Origin: an uncultured Rhizobium sp.
Lineage (GTDB): Bacteria; Pseudomonadota; Alphaproteobacteria; Rhizobiales; Rhizobiaceae
Assembly: GCA_945952045.1 (NCBI GenBank)
Contig: CAMFHE010000052.1
Coordinates: forward strand, 1-33,577
DNA length: 33,577 nucleotides
Direction of reading: 5' to 3'
Made by a program: the position numbers and the translations under genes. Positions 15,440 through 23,321 of the stretch are shown here, piece by piece. The notes beneath the pieces are model-generated. The model was not told the DNA's origin. It saw only the letters and a list, made by a program, of their open reading frames with translations, and did not search any database. The first letter of the stretch is position 1. The number at the start of each line of letters is the position of its first letter.

Positions 15440-16435
15440 ATGAATCTGATCGTCATTCTCATCGTCGTTCTGGTCGCGATTGCCGCCGGCGGTATCGCCT
15501 ATGGCCTGCTGTTCGCCACGATCGAGACGCAGAAAAAGGTCGACGGCCGCGTCAACCGCGTCGCCTCGGCCGAAACCGATCGCGGCAAGGCCAAGGCTGC
15601 GCGCGAGCGCGTCCAGGATGCGGCCAAGCGCAGGAAGTCGATGCAGGATTCCATCAAGGAGATGGAAAAGCGCAGCGAACAGAAAAACCGCAACCTGTCC
15701 ATCCGCGAAAAGTTGGGCCAGACCGGTCTGCCCCTGACGATGAAGCATTTCTATCTCGGCAGCGCCGGCCTCGGCATCGTCGCGCTCGCCGCCGCTTTCC
15801 TGCTCACCGGTTCGTTGCCGGTTGCCGCAGGCTTCGGCTTTGCCGCCTCGATGGGCCTGCCGCGGTGGATCGTCGCCTTCCTCATTTCACGCCGGAAGAA
15901 GAAATTCCTCAACGAGTTTCCCAATTCGCTCGACGTCATGGTCCGCTCCATCCGTTCGGGCCTGCCGCTCAACGACGCCATGCGCATGATCGCCTCGGAC
16001 GGGCAGGAACCGGTCAGAACCGAATTTCGCCGGGTCGTCGAAGCGCAGCAGATGGGCTTTTCGATCCCCGAGGCCTGCACGCGCATGATCCAGACGATGC
16101 CGCTGCAGGAAATCTCCTTCTTCGCCATCGTCATCACCATCCAGAGCCAGGCGGGCGGCAATCTGTCCGAGGCGCTGGGCAACCTCGCCCGGGTGCTGCG
16201 CGAGCGCAAGAAGATGAAGGCCAAGGTCGCGGCGCTGTCGATGGAAGCAAAGGCCTCGGCCGCTATCATCGGTGCGCTGCCCTTCATCGTCGCGCTTCTC
16301 GTCTATCTCACCTCGCCCCATTACATCATGATTCTGTTCACCGATCCGCGCGGCCACCTCATTCTCGGCTTTTCCGGGATCTGGATGTCGATCGGCATTC
16401 TCGTGATGAAGAACATGGTCAGCTTCGATATCTGA
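15440..16435 (+). CDS. tadB: Tad pilus inner-membrane platform protein TadB
   Basis: TadB and TadC form the inner-membrane platform on which pilins are assembled. The 331-residue protein starts with a transmembrane helix (about 2-24), then a charged, Lys/Arg-rich coiled segment (about 33-80), two helices (about 110-150) and a type II secretion F domain (about 165-290) with FPNSLDVMVRSIRSGLPLND and QSQAGGNLSEALGNLARVLR, and ends with C-terminal helices. The ATG at 15440 follows AGGAAGGGCAG. It corresponds to ctpH. The 16-base gap to tadC suggests co-translation. Confidence 0.94.
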   Translation: MNLIVILIVVLVAIAAGGIAYGLLFATIETQKKVDGRVNRVASAETDRGKAKAARERVQDAAKRRKSMQDSIKEMEKRSEQKNRNLSIREKLGQTGLPLTMKHFYLGSAGLGIVALAAAFLLTGSLPVAAGFGFAASMGLPRWIVAFLISRRKKKFLNEFPNSLDVMVRSIRSGLPLNDAMRMIASDGQEPVRTEFRRVVEAQQMGFSIPEACTRMIQTMPLQEISFFAIVITIQSQAGGNLSEALGNLARVLRERKKMKAKVAALSMEAKASAAIIGALPFIVALLVYLTSPHYIMILFTDPRGHLILGFSGIWMSIGILVMKNMVSFDI

Positions 16436-16451
16436 TCGCAAGGACGCCGCC

Positions 16452-17429
16452 ATGTTGGAGCTTGCCACAAAACTGACCGATCCGAGCCTGATCATCGCGG
16501 TGCTCGTGTCCATTGCCGTGTTTGCGTCTTTCTACACGCTCGTCATGCCCTATCTGGAGCGCGGCGATCTCGGCAAGCGCATGAAGACAGTGGCCCTGGA
16601 GCGCGACATGATCCGCGCCCGCGAGCGCGCCGTGATGAACGCCAATGGCGGCAAGAGCTCGCTTCGCCAGCAGAAGAGCCAGCAGGTTCACCAGCTGGTC
16701 GAACGGTTCAACCTGCGCAAGGCGCTGGTCGATGAGCAGACCGTCAACAATCTGCGCGCCGCAGGCCTGCGCTCGCAAAACGCCCTGAACGTCTTCCTGC
16801 TCTGCCGCTTCCTGCTGCCCTTCCTGTTCCTGGCGCTGGCGATCGTCTGGATCTTCGTGATGGGCAATCTGGCGCAAAAGCCGCTGGGCACGCGCATCCT
16901 GATCACCACCGTCATCGGCTATGTCGGCTTTTACGCCCCCAATCTCTATGTGCGCAACCGCAAGCAGAAGCGCCAGCAGTCGATCAAGCGCGCCTGGCCG
17001 GATGCCCTCGACCTGATCCTGATCTGCGTCGAATCCGGTATTTCCATGGAAGCGGCGATGCGCCGCGTCTCGGAAGAAATGGCCGAGCAATCGCCGCCGC
17101 TCGCCGAGGAAATGGTGCTGACCACCGCCGAGCTTTCCTTTCTGCCCGACCGCCGCCAGGCCTTGGAAAACCTTGCCATCCGCACCCAGCTCGATGCGGT
17201 CAAGAACGTGACGCAAGCCCTCATCCAGGCCGACCGTTACGGTACGCCCGTTGCGCAGGCGCTGCGCGTTCTCGCCCAGGAAAGCCGCGACGAACGCATG
17301 AACGAGGCCGAAAAGAAGGCCGCCGCCCTGCCGCCGAAGCTGACCGTTCCGATGATCCTGTTTTTCCTGCCGGTTCTCGTCGCCGTCATCCTCGGCCCGG
17401 CCGGCATTCAGGTGGCCGATACGTTCTAA
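16452..17429 (+). CDS. tadC: Tad pilus inner-membrane platform protein TadC
   Basis: TadC is the partner of TadB in the inner-membrane platform. The 325-residue product has an N-terminal helix (about 14-36), a basic cytoplasmic stretch, two helices (about 110-165) and a type II secretion F domain (about 175-300) with WPDALDLILICVESGISMEA and RYGTPVAQALRVLAQESRDE, then a final helix (KLTVPMILFFLPVLVAVILG). It is the last gene of the plus-strand pilus operon and corresponds to ctpI. No clear terminator hairpin follows before the cupin gene 69 bases on. Confidence 0.94.
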   Translation: MLELATKLTDPSLIIAVLVSIAVFASFYTLVMPYLERGDLGKRMKTVALERDMIRARERAVMNANGGKSSLRQQKSQQVHQLVERFNLRKALVDEQTVNNLRAAGLRSQNALNVFLLCRFLLPFLFLALAIVWIFVMGNLAQKPLGTRILITTVIGYVGFYAPNLYVRNRKQKRQQSIKRAWPDALDLILICVESGISMEAAMRRVSEEMAEQSPPLAEEMVLTTAELSFLPDRRQALENLAIRTQLDAVKNVTQALIQADRYGTPVAQALRVLAQESRDERMNEAEKKAAALPPKLTVPMILFFLPVLVAVILGPAGIQVADTF

Positions 17430-17498
17430 GCCGCTTGCGACGCCCTCATATTCTATGATCTAATCGATTTAGAAATGAGAACGGGGAGGAGATCCGTC

Positions 17499-17870
17499 AT
17501 GAGCGCACAAGCCTATTCAGGCACCATGCTGAGCATCACCGCAGGCGAGGCTATGGTCGAGCATACCGGTTACGAAAAGAACATCGTTTCGGGGGAATGC
17601 GCCATCTCGCAGCTTGGCCTGGGAGAGGTCGGCGGTCATAAATTCGGTGTCTGGCAGGTGTCGCCAGGCGAATTCACCTCCACATGGGATGACTGGGAAG
17701 CCTTTACCATCGTTTCCGGGCGGGGCGTGCTGGTTGACGGGAGCGGCAAGGAACACAGCCTCGTTCCCGGCGCGCTGATCGTGATCCCGCCGGGAACGCG
17801 CGGCACATGGAAGATCAGCGAAACGCTGCGCAAAACCTATACCTATCCCGCCCAAAGCGTAGGGCGCTGA
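17499..17870 (+). CDS. Small cupin-domain protein (Cupin_3/DUF861 type)
   Basis: The 123-residue product is a single cupin barrel: FGVWQVSPGEFTSTWDDWEAFTIVSGRGVLVDGSG followed by LVPGALIVIPPGTRGTWKI fits the Cupin_3 (EutQ/ureidoglycine-aminohydrolase-like) pattern, given here as two shorter blocks: WDDWEAFTIVSGRGVL at 63-78 and VPGALIVIPPGTRGTW at 89-104. The metal site is only partly conserved, so enzymatic activity is uncertain. GGGGAGGAG at 17483-17491 picks the ATG at 17499 over the upstream ATG at 17475. It lies between tadC and the convergent tadD, with no evident link to pili. Confidence 0.8.
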   Translation: MSAQAYSGTMLSITAGEAMVEHTGYEKNIVSGECAISQLGLGEVGGHKFGVWQVSPGEFTSTWDDWEAFTIVSGRGVLVDGSGKEHSLVPGALIVIPPGTRGTWKISETLRKTYTYPAQSVGR

Positions 17871-17889
17871 ACGCGCGCATGCCGGCGGC

Positions 17890-18726
17890 TCAGTTGGTGC
17901 CGTTGTCCATCGCCTTGCCGTCCTTGGCGGCGAGCTTGGCCCAGGCGTTCTGCTGGGAGAGCATGCCGCGCAGATAGGCGACGTTGGCGTCCGCCTGCTG
18001 CTGGGAAAGTTCGCGCCGGGCAATCTGTTCGGCCTCGTCGAAACGCCCCTGAAGGCCGACGACGAGGGCAAGGTTCTGGCGAACGCGGCTGTCGGCGCCG
18101 GGCTGTTGGGACGCCTGCCGCAGATAGGTTTCCGCCGTGCGCAGGTCGCCGGTCAGCACGTAGGACATGCCGAGATTGGAGAGCACCGAGGGTTCGTTCG
18201 GCTGGGTATCGAGCGCGTCGCGATAGCGACCCCGCGCCTCGTTCGAGCGGCCGAGCTGGTCGAGGATCGCGCCTTCTGCCGATTTCAGCCGCCAGTCCGG
18301 GCGGTCGGGCGTCTGGGCGCGGCCGATGGTGCCGAGCGCCTGCTCGAGCTGGCCTGCGGCCGCCTGCGCCTTGCCGTAGGCGGCGAGTACTTCGCGGTCG
18401 GTCGGATTGGCGATCGCCACCTGCTGCATGACCGACAGGGCCTGATTGTTCTTGCCGCTCATGCGCAGGATGTTGGCATAGGTCATGCCGACCGCCTTGT
18501 CCTTCGGGTTCTTGTCGTATTGCCGGCCGACGGTCTCGGCGGCGCGGGTCAGTTCCGGCGCGTTCATCTGATCGACCGGCTTGCCGGCGATGGGAACGGA
18601 GCCCGTGGTCAGCCGGTCCTTCGGCGTCGAATTGCACCCGGAAAGCGCAAAAGCCATCAGCATGGCCGCCGTGGAGCGAAAAAGGATGGTGCGGGTCTTG
18701 CCGCCGGTCAAGAAGGGGAGTTCCAT
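17890..18726 (-). CDS. tadD: TPR lipoprotein TadD
   Basis: TadD is a lipoprotein with tetratricopeptide repeats that is needed for Tad pilus assembly, probably by helping the secretin in the outer membrane. The 278-residue product has a lipobox LSGC (Cys31) and several TPR-like repeats between about 60 and 240, for example ALSVMQQVAIANPTDREVLA and SVLSNLGMSYVLTGDLRTAE. It faces the pilus operon on the opposite strand and has its own upstream region with a CtrA-like box at 18806-18820. The family fit is by repeats, lipobox and position. Confidence 0.85.
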   Translation of the reverse strand: MELPFLTGGKTRTILFRSTAAMLMAFALSGCNSTPKDRLTTGSVPIAGKPVDQMNAPELTRAAETVGRQYDKNPKDKAVGMTYANILRMSGKNNQALSVMQQVAIANPTDREVLAAYGKAQAAAGQLEQALGTIGRAQTPDRPDWRLKSAEGAILDQLGRSNEARGRYRDALDTQPNEPSVLSNLGMSYVLTGDLRTAETYLRQASQQPGADSRVRQNLALVVGLQGRFDEAEQIARRELSQQQADANVAYLRGMLSQQNAWAKLAAKDGKAMDNGTN

Positions 18727-18805
18727 GCCGCTTTATCCTGGTGATTGAGCGTTTGCCGGCCGAATCCGGCGACGCAACCTTCGTTCCAGCAATAATCTGT
18801 TAACC

Positions 18806-18820
18806 CTAACAGAGTGTTAA
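18806..18820 (-). promoter_or_regulatory. CtrA-like box upstream of tadD
   Basis: On the minus strand the sequence reads TTAA-CACTCTG-TTAG, one mismatch from TTAA-N7-TTAA. It lies 80 bases before the tadD ATG. It overlaps the palindrome CTGTTA-ACCC-TAACAG (18797-18812 region). The same spacing and a single terminal G mismatch occur in the box upstream of the pilin gene. Confidence 0.55.
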
Positions 18821-18854
18821 TGGACCGATTCCAGCGACTGCCCTGAAGGTGACT

Positions 18855-20246
18855 ATGGCTCCCTATCAATACACCGAAAGACCCTCTCCCTTTGCCGCCA
18901 AGGCGGGCAAGACCCTTCCGATCTTTGCGGTCACGCCGGCCCATATCGAAACCGGGACCATCGATCCCGTGGCGCTCGATTGGGCGAACAAGGCGGGCTA
19001 CAAGGCCGAAGCCGGCTCGCTGCTTCTGATCCCCACCGGCGACGGGCATCTCGGCGGCGCATTGTTCGGGCTCGGCCGCAATCCGTCCGAATCGCCGTTC
19101 CTCACGGGCAAACTGGCCCGCAGCCTGCCAGCTGGCGAATGGCATATCGAGACCGCGCCGCTGACCGCCAATCGCCTGTCGCTCGGCTTCGGCCTCGGCA
19201 GCTATCGCTTCGACCGCTACAAGAGCGAAAAGGCGGCGATGCCGACGCTGATGATCCCGCAGGATGCCGACGCGACCGATATCAAGCGCCAGCTTGCCGG
19301 CGTCTTCCTTGCCCGCGATCTGATCAACACCCCCACCAACGACATGGGGCCGGCCCAGCTGGAGGCCGCCTTCTGGGCGCTCGCCGCCCATTATGGTGCC
19401 GAGACGAGCGTCATCACCGGCGCCGAACTGCTGGAGCGCAATTTCCCGCTGGTCCACACCGTCGGCCGCGCCAGCGCCGATGCGCCGCGCCTGCTGGAAC
19501 TGCGCTGGGGCAAGAAGGGCCACAGGCGCATCACGCTGGTCGGCAAGGGCGTCTGCTTCGATACCGGCGGCCTCGACATCAAGCCGGCCGCCTCGATGCT
19601 CCTGATGAAGAAGGACATGGGCGGCGCCGCCAATGTCATGGGTCTCGCGCTGATGATTATGGACGCCAAGCTGAAGGTCGATCTGCGCGTCATCATCCCC
19701 GTGGTCGAAAACTCGATCTCCGCCAATGCCTTCCGCCCCGGCGACATCTATCGCAGCCGCAAGGGCCTGACGGTGCAGATCGACAATACCGATGCCGAGG
19801 GACGCCTCATTCTCGCCGATGCGCTGGCCTATGCCGACGAGGAGGAGCCCGATCTGCTGGTCGACATGGCGACGCTGACGGGGGCGGCGCGCGTGGCGCT
19901 CGGCCCCGACCTGCCGCCCTTCTTCACCGACGATTCCTCTCTGGCCGAGGATCTGCACGAGGCGAGCCTGGAAACGGACGATCCCCTGTGGCGCATGCCG
20001 CTCTACATGGGCTACGACAGGGACGTCTCCGCCCGCATCGCCGATCTCACCAATGCGCCTGCCGGCGGCATGGCCGGGTCGATCACGGCGGCGCTGTTCC
20101 TCAAGCGTTTCGTCACCCGCACGAAAAGCTGGGTGCATTTCGATATCTTCGGCTGGGCGCAGTCGGAACGGCCGCATTCGCCCGTCGGCGGCGAGGCGCA
20201 GGCGATCCGCGCTCTCTACCACCACATCCGCCGCAGCCTGCGGTAA
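18855..20246 (+). CDS. Leucyl aminopeptidase, M17 family
   Basis: M17 aminopeptidases are hexameric, two-metal cytoplasmic enzymes that remove N-terminal residues from peptides, including Cys-Gly from glutathione turnover. The 463-residue product has GKGVCFDTGGLDIKP (230-244) with the metal ligands, MKKDMGGAANVMG (251-263) and the signature NTDAEGRL (311-318). The ATG at 18855 has AAGG a few bases before it; a GTG at 18849 would add two residues. An SH3b-NlpC/P60 gene follows 17 bases downstream on the same strand, so a shared role in peptide or muropeptide turnover is likely. The two conserved genes often occur together in Rhizobiales (family knowledge). Confidence 0.93.
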   Translation: MAPYQYTERPSPFAAKAGKTLPIFAVTPAHIETGTIDPVALDWANKAGYKAEAGSLLLIPTGDGHLGGALFGLGRNPSESPFLTGKLARSLPAGEWHIETAPLTANRLSLGFGLGSYRFDRYKSEKAAMPTLMIPQDADATDIKRQLAGVFLARDLINTPTNDMGPAQLEAAFWALAAHYGAETSVITGAELLERNFPLVHTVGRASADAPRLLELRWGKKGHRRITLVGKGVCFDTGGLDIKPAASMLLMKKDMGGAANVMGLALMIMDAKLKVDLRVIIPVVENSISANAFRPGDIYRSRKGLTVQIDNTDAEGRLILADALAYADEEEPDLLVDMATLTGAARVALGPDLPPFFTDDSSLAEDLHEASLETDDPLWRMPLYMGYDRDVSARIADLTNAPAGGMAGSITAALFLKRFVTRTKSWVHFDIFGWAQSERPHSPVGGEAQAIRALYHHIRRSLR

Positions 20247-20263
20247 ATTTACGGACGAAAGCC

Positions 20264-21112
20264 ATGCTCGACAGACGCCTCTTCGCCTTCAGGAACGATC
20301 TTGCGGAAGCGGGGCTGGAGGGAAAGGTCGAAGCCTTGCGTTTCACGGCCGGCGAGCCGGCGCGGATTTCCGCGCCGGCCGTTCCCCTGCGCCCGCGCCC
20401 GGAAGACAACGTCGGCATCGACACCGAATTGCTGTTCGGGGAGGCCGTCACCGTCTTCGACCGCGTCGCCGGCTGGGCCTGGGTGAAGGCCGGAGCGGAC
20501 GGCTATGTTGGCTACCTGCCCGAAACCGCGCTGGCGCGGCCGCTTGAGCCCACGCATCACGTCGTGGCGGCGCGGACCTTCATCTATCCCGGACCCGATC
20601 TGCGCCTTTCCGGCGCGCGCGCGGTATCGATGGGTAGCCAGCTTACGATTTCCGGCGAGGCGGAAACGCGCGGCACGCGCTATCTGCTCTTGGCGGAAGG
20701 CGGCGCTGTCGTCGCCGCCCATTGCCTGCCCCTTGGACAATTCCCCTCCGACGATCCGCTCGATATCGCCGTGCGGTTTCTGGAAACGCCCTATCTCTGG
20801 GGCGGCCGCTCCGGTTTCGGCATCGATTGTTCTGGGCTGGTGCAGATGTCCATGGCGATGACCGGTCGGTCTATCCCGCGTGATTCGGACATGCAGCACG
20901 CCTTCTTCAGTCACGAGATCGATCGCGCGCAGCTGCGGCGCGGCGATCTCGTTTTCTGGAAAGGCCATATCGGGCTGATGGAGGACGAGGCGACATTGCT
21001 GCATGCCAACGGCCACACCATGACCGTGGCGCGGGAAAACTTCGATGCCGCCGTCCGGCGCATCGGTTGGCTCTATGCACAACCCACCGCCTATCGCCGC
21101 CCGAAGCTGTAA
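20264..21112 (+). CDS. SH3b-NlpC/P60 family cysteine peptidase
   Basis: NlpC/P60 proteins cut D-glutamyl-diamino acid bonds in murein peptides. The 282-residue product has SH3b-like regions (about 25-160) and a C-terminal NlpC/P60 domain with Cys189 in FGIDCSGLVQ, His235 in GHIGLM and a third polar residue near HANGH (247-251). No signal peptide is visible, so it may act on imported muropeptides in the cytoplasm, in line with the aminopeptidase gene just upstream. The reading frame is open for another 1.3 kb upstream through the aminopeptidase, but the start is fixed by the ATG at 20264 just after that stop. Confidence 0.88.
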   Translation: MLDRRLFAFRNDLAEAGLEGKVEALRFTAGEPARISAPAVPLRPRPEDNVGIDTELLFGEAVTVFDRVAGWAWVKAGADGYVGYLPETALARPLEPTHHVVAARTFIYPGPDLRLSGARAVSMGSQLTISGEAETRGTRYLLLAEGGAVVAAHCLPLGQFPSDDPLDIAVRFLETPYLWGGRSGFGIDCSGLVQMSMAMTGRSIPRDSDMQHAFFSHEIDRAQLRRGDLVFWKGHIGLMEDEATLLHANGHTMTVARENFDAAVRRIGWLYAQPTAYRRPKL

Positions 21113-21196
21113 CCCGATCATCACGCGACTGTGCGTTTTGGGTCGCCAACCGGCATCCTATATAGATGCGACTGACATGACTACGGACGATGCCCC

Positions 21197-21538
21197 ATGA
21201 ACCGCTTTGCCCTTCTCGCGCCCTTGATGCTCATGCTCGCCCATCCCGCGATGGCCACGGATTTCAGCGCCGGCGCCATCGGAAAGGCGACGCCCTATCG
21301 TGATCTGCCGGGTGTCAAACCGCCGAAAACCGATCTGAAAAGCCCCTCGGACGGCTATGATTGCAGCAGCGAAATCGACGAACGTCAGATCTGGCGGCGG
21401 GATTTCTTTGACAAGCGCACCGGTTCCGGCGTCGTCTATAGCTGTTCGCGCGATGGCTGGACCGTGGAAAGCGACCGTGCCCCGCGTCGCGGCTGGATCC
21501 CCGGCCAGCCGCAATATGGCTGGCCCTGGGGCGAATGA
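21197..21538 (+). CDS. Small exported protein of unknown function
   Basis: The 113-residue product has a clear signal peptide (about residues 1-20, cleavage after HPAMA) and a mature part of about 93 residues with only two cysteines (56 and 83), which could form a disulfide, and a Trp/Gly/Pro-rich C-terminus (GWIPGQPQYGWPWGE). I do not recognise the family. The ATG at 21197 has no strong ribosome site, but a seven-codon open frame (21177-21200) ends on it with ATGA overlap and may couple its translation. It ends one base from the convergent otsA. Codon use looks like that of the neighbours. Confidence 0.72.
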   Translation: MNRFALLAPLMLMLAHPAMATDFSAGAIGKATPYRDLPGVKPPKTDLKSPSDGYDCSSEIDERQIWRRDFFDKRTGSGVVYSCSRDGWTVESDRAPRRGWIPGQPQYGWPWGE

Positions 21539-21539
21539 T

Positions 21540-22913
21540 TCACGCCTTGAGATCGCTGAGGAAGCTGCGGCACCAATGCGAGACGTCGTTGGTCAAAAGC
21601 ACGTCCATCATTTGCCGCCAGCGGTCGCGACGCTCTTCACGTGACATGGTCAGCGCCCGCGCCAGCGCATGCGCTGTGCCATCCACATCGTAAGGATTGA
21701 CCAGCAGTGCCCCGTTCAACTCGCGCGCCGCGCCGGCAAAGCGTGACAGCACCAGCACGCCGGGATCGTCGCCGTCTTGCGCGGCCACATATTCCTTGGC
21801 GACGAGGTTCATGCCGTCGCGCAATGGCGTCACCAGCCCGACGCGCGCGATGCGGTAGAGCCCCGCCAGCACCGGCCGGGCGATGGAACGGTTGATATAA
21901 CGGATCGGCACCCAGTCGACCGTGCCGATGGCGCCGTTGACGCGGCCGGCCTGTTCGGCCACCTGTCGCTGCATTGCCTCGTATTCCGGCACTTCCGAGC
22001 GGCTTTTCGGGGTGATCTGCAGGAAGGTGACGCGGTTCTGGGCCTGCGGGTTCATCGCCAGGAAACGCTCGAAGGCATCGATGCGCTGGGTCAGGCCCTT
22101 GGAGTAATCGAGCCGGTCGACGCCCAGGATCAGGTCGCGGTTCTCGACGCTGCGACGGGTTTTCTGCACGGTCGGATTGGCCTCGGCTTCGCGCGCAAAT
22201 TCGGCAAAGGCTTCCGTCTCAATACCGATCCCATAGGCGCCGCCGCGAAAACTGCGTCCTTGCGCGCTGAAATGAGAGCCGTCCAACGTATCGCCAAGGC
22301 CCATTCGCTTCAGGCAGCCGGCGAAGTTTTCGAGATCGTGGTCGGTCTGGAAACCGACGAGGTCGTATTGCGCCAGCCCGCGCAGGATCTGGTCGTAGAC
22401 CGGCATGGTGAACAGCACGTCCGCCGGCGGCCAGGGGATATGCAGGAAGAAGCCGATGCGATTGGTAAAGCCCATCTGGCGCAGTTCGGTCGCCAGCGGG
22501 ATCAGGTGATAATCATGAATCCAGATGATGTCGTCGGGCCGGATCAGCGGCGCCAACCGCTCGGCGAAGAAACGATTGACCCGGAAATAGCCCGCCATTT
22601 CCTTGCGGCCATATTCGGCAAGATCGAGCCGATAGTGGCAGATCGGCCAGAGCACGCGGTTGGCGAAGCCGAAATAATATTCGTCGACGTCATTGGCGGT
22701 GAGATCGGTGAGCGCATAGGTGACCGGGCCGGCCTCGACGATGGCCAGATCGGTCGAATCGGCGTCTTCACTGGTTTTTCCAGACCAGCCGAGCCACAGG
22801 CCGCCGCGTTCTTCCAGCGCCGCCTGCAGCGCCACCGCCAGTCCGCCGGCGGGTGCCGCGCCGGTGCCGTCAGGCACGGGAACGCGATTGGAAACGACGA
22901 TCAGTCGGCTCAT
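21540..22913 (-). CDS. otsA: Trehalose-6-phosphate synthase
   Basis: OtsA transfers glucose from UDP-glucose to glucose-6-phosphate, giving trehalose-6-phosphate for osmoprotection. The 457-residue GT20 enzyme starts MSRLIVVSNRVPVPD and shows the glucose-6-phosphate loop (PAGGLAVAL), IHDYHLIPLA, GVDRLDYSKGL and LRDGMNLVAKEYVAAQ, all canonical. The start is the ATG at 22911-22913, with AAAGGA upstream; a TTG directly before it is less likely. No otsB (phosphatase) is adjacent: the upstream gap of about 400 bases has no gene, and the gene downstream is the convergent small exported protein. Confidence 0.95.
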   Translation of the reverse strand: MSRLIVVSNRVPVPDGTGAAPAGGLAVALQAALEERGGLWLGWSGKTSEDADSTDLAIVEAGPVTYALTDLTANDVDEYYFGFANRVLWPICHYRLDLAEYGRKEMAGYFRVNRFFAERLAPLIRPDDIIWIHDYHLIPLATELRQMGFTNRIGFFLHIPWPPADVLFTMPVYDQILRGLAQYDLVGFQTDHDLENFAGCLKRMGLGDTLDGSHFSAQGRSFRGGAYGIGIETEAFAEFAREAEANPTVQKTRRSVENRDLILGVDRLDYSKGLTQRIDAFERFLAMNPQAQNRVTFLQITPKSRSEVPEYEAMQRQVAEQAGRVNGAIGTVDWVPIRYINRSIARPVLAGLYRIARVGLVTPLRDGMNLVAKEYVAAQDGDDPGVLVLSRFAGAARELNGALLVNPYDVDGTAHALARALTMSREERRDRWRQMMDVLLTNDVSHWCRSFLSDLKA

Positions 22914-23321
22914 CAAAAAGTCCTTTCAGTCTGGATTTCGCATTTCGCGCAAGCATGAAGAGGCCGGCAAAAGCCGGCGGGCGCACGCGAAACACGAGGG
23001 CAGGGCGGCCAGTCAAGGCCGCCGCCATATGGCTGAGGGGAACAGGCCATGCAGGACAAGATGGGGGAGGCGGGGCCAAAGGCAAGGGCAGGATGCCCGT
23101 TTTGCCGCCCGCCTTCACGCTCTGTCATGAAGCGACATCAAAGAGTGAACGCAGAAAAGCTGGCTTCGCCGCCATGATTTTGTCATTCATGACACGCAGT
23201 TAATCGGACGTTGACCAAATCGGTCAAAACTCATGAGGGGCAATTCGCGCAGCCTGCACAGGCGATTTTCGTGTCGAATTGTGCCAGAACAGGCAAGCCG
23301 CCGTATCGACCGGAGTGATCT
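22914..23321. other. 408-base divergent spacer between otsA and the amidotransferase gene
   Basis: I see no convincing gene here. The spacer contains two GC-rich hairpins, GCCGGC-AAAA-GCCGGC (22963-22978) and GGCGGCC-agtcaa-GGCCGCC (23004-23023), and the perfect palindrome TTGACC-N5-GGTCAA (23211-23227). A 42-codon open frame at 23049 has no recognisable product. Promoters for otsA (leftwards) and the amidotransferase (rightwards) should lie within it. A small RNA is possible but not shown. Confidence 0.55.
23211..23227. promoter_or_regulatory. Perfect palindrome TTGACC-N5-GGTCAA, possible operator
   Basis: TTGACC (23211-23216) and GGTCAA (23222-23227) are perfect inverted repeats separated by AAATC, about 95 bases upstream of the amidotransferase ATG. 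The size and symmetry fit a dimeric regulator site, and TTGACC could also serve as a -35 element. No regulator can be named from this. Confidence 0.35.

Noticed and set aside
17434..17466. Possible promoter (TTGCGA and TATGAT) before the cupin gene
   Set aside because: The spacing between the two elements is about 13 bases, too short for a standard promoter, and rhizobial -10 elements are too variable to call from this alone.
18980..21112. Apparent 710-codon fusion upstream of the NlpC/P60 protein
   Set aside because: Its first 428 codons are an out-of-frame reading of the aminopeptidase gene. The peptidase itself has a good start at 20264 right after the aminopeptidase stop.
23049..23177. 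A 42-codon open frame with a CPFC motif in the spacer after otsA
   Set aside because: It has no good ribosome site and the Cys motif alone is not enough; it overlaps no conserved pattern I know.
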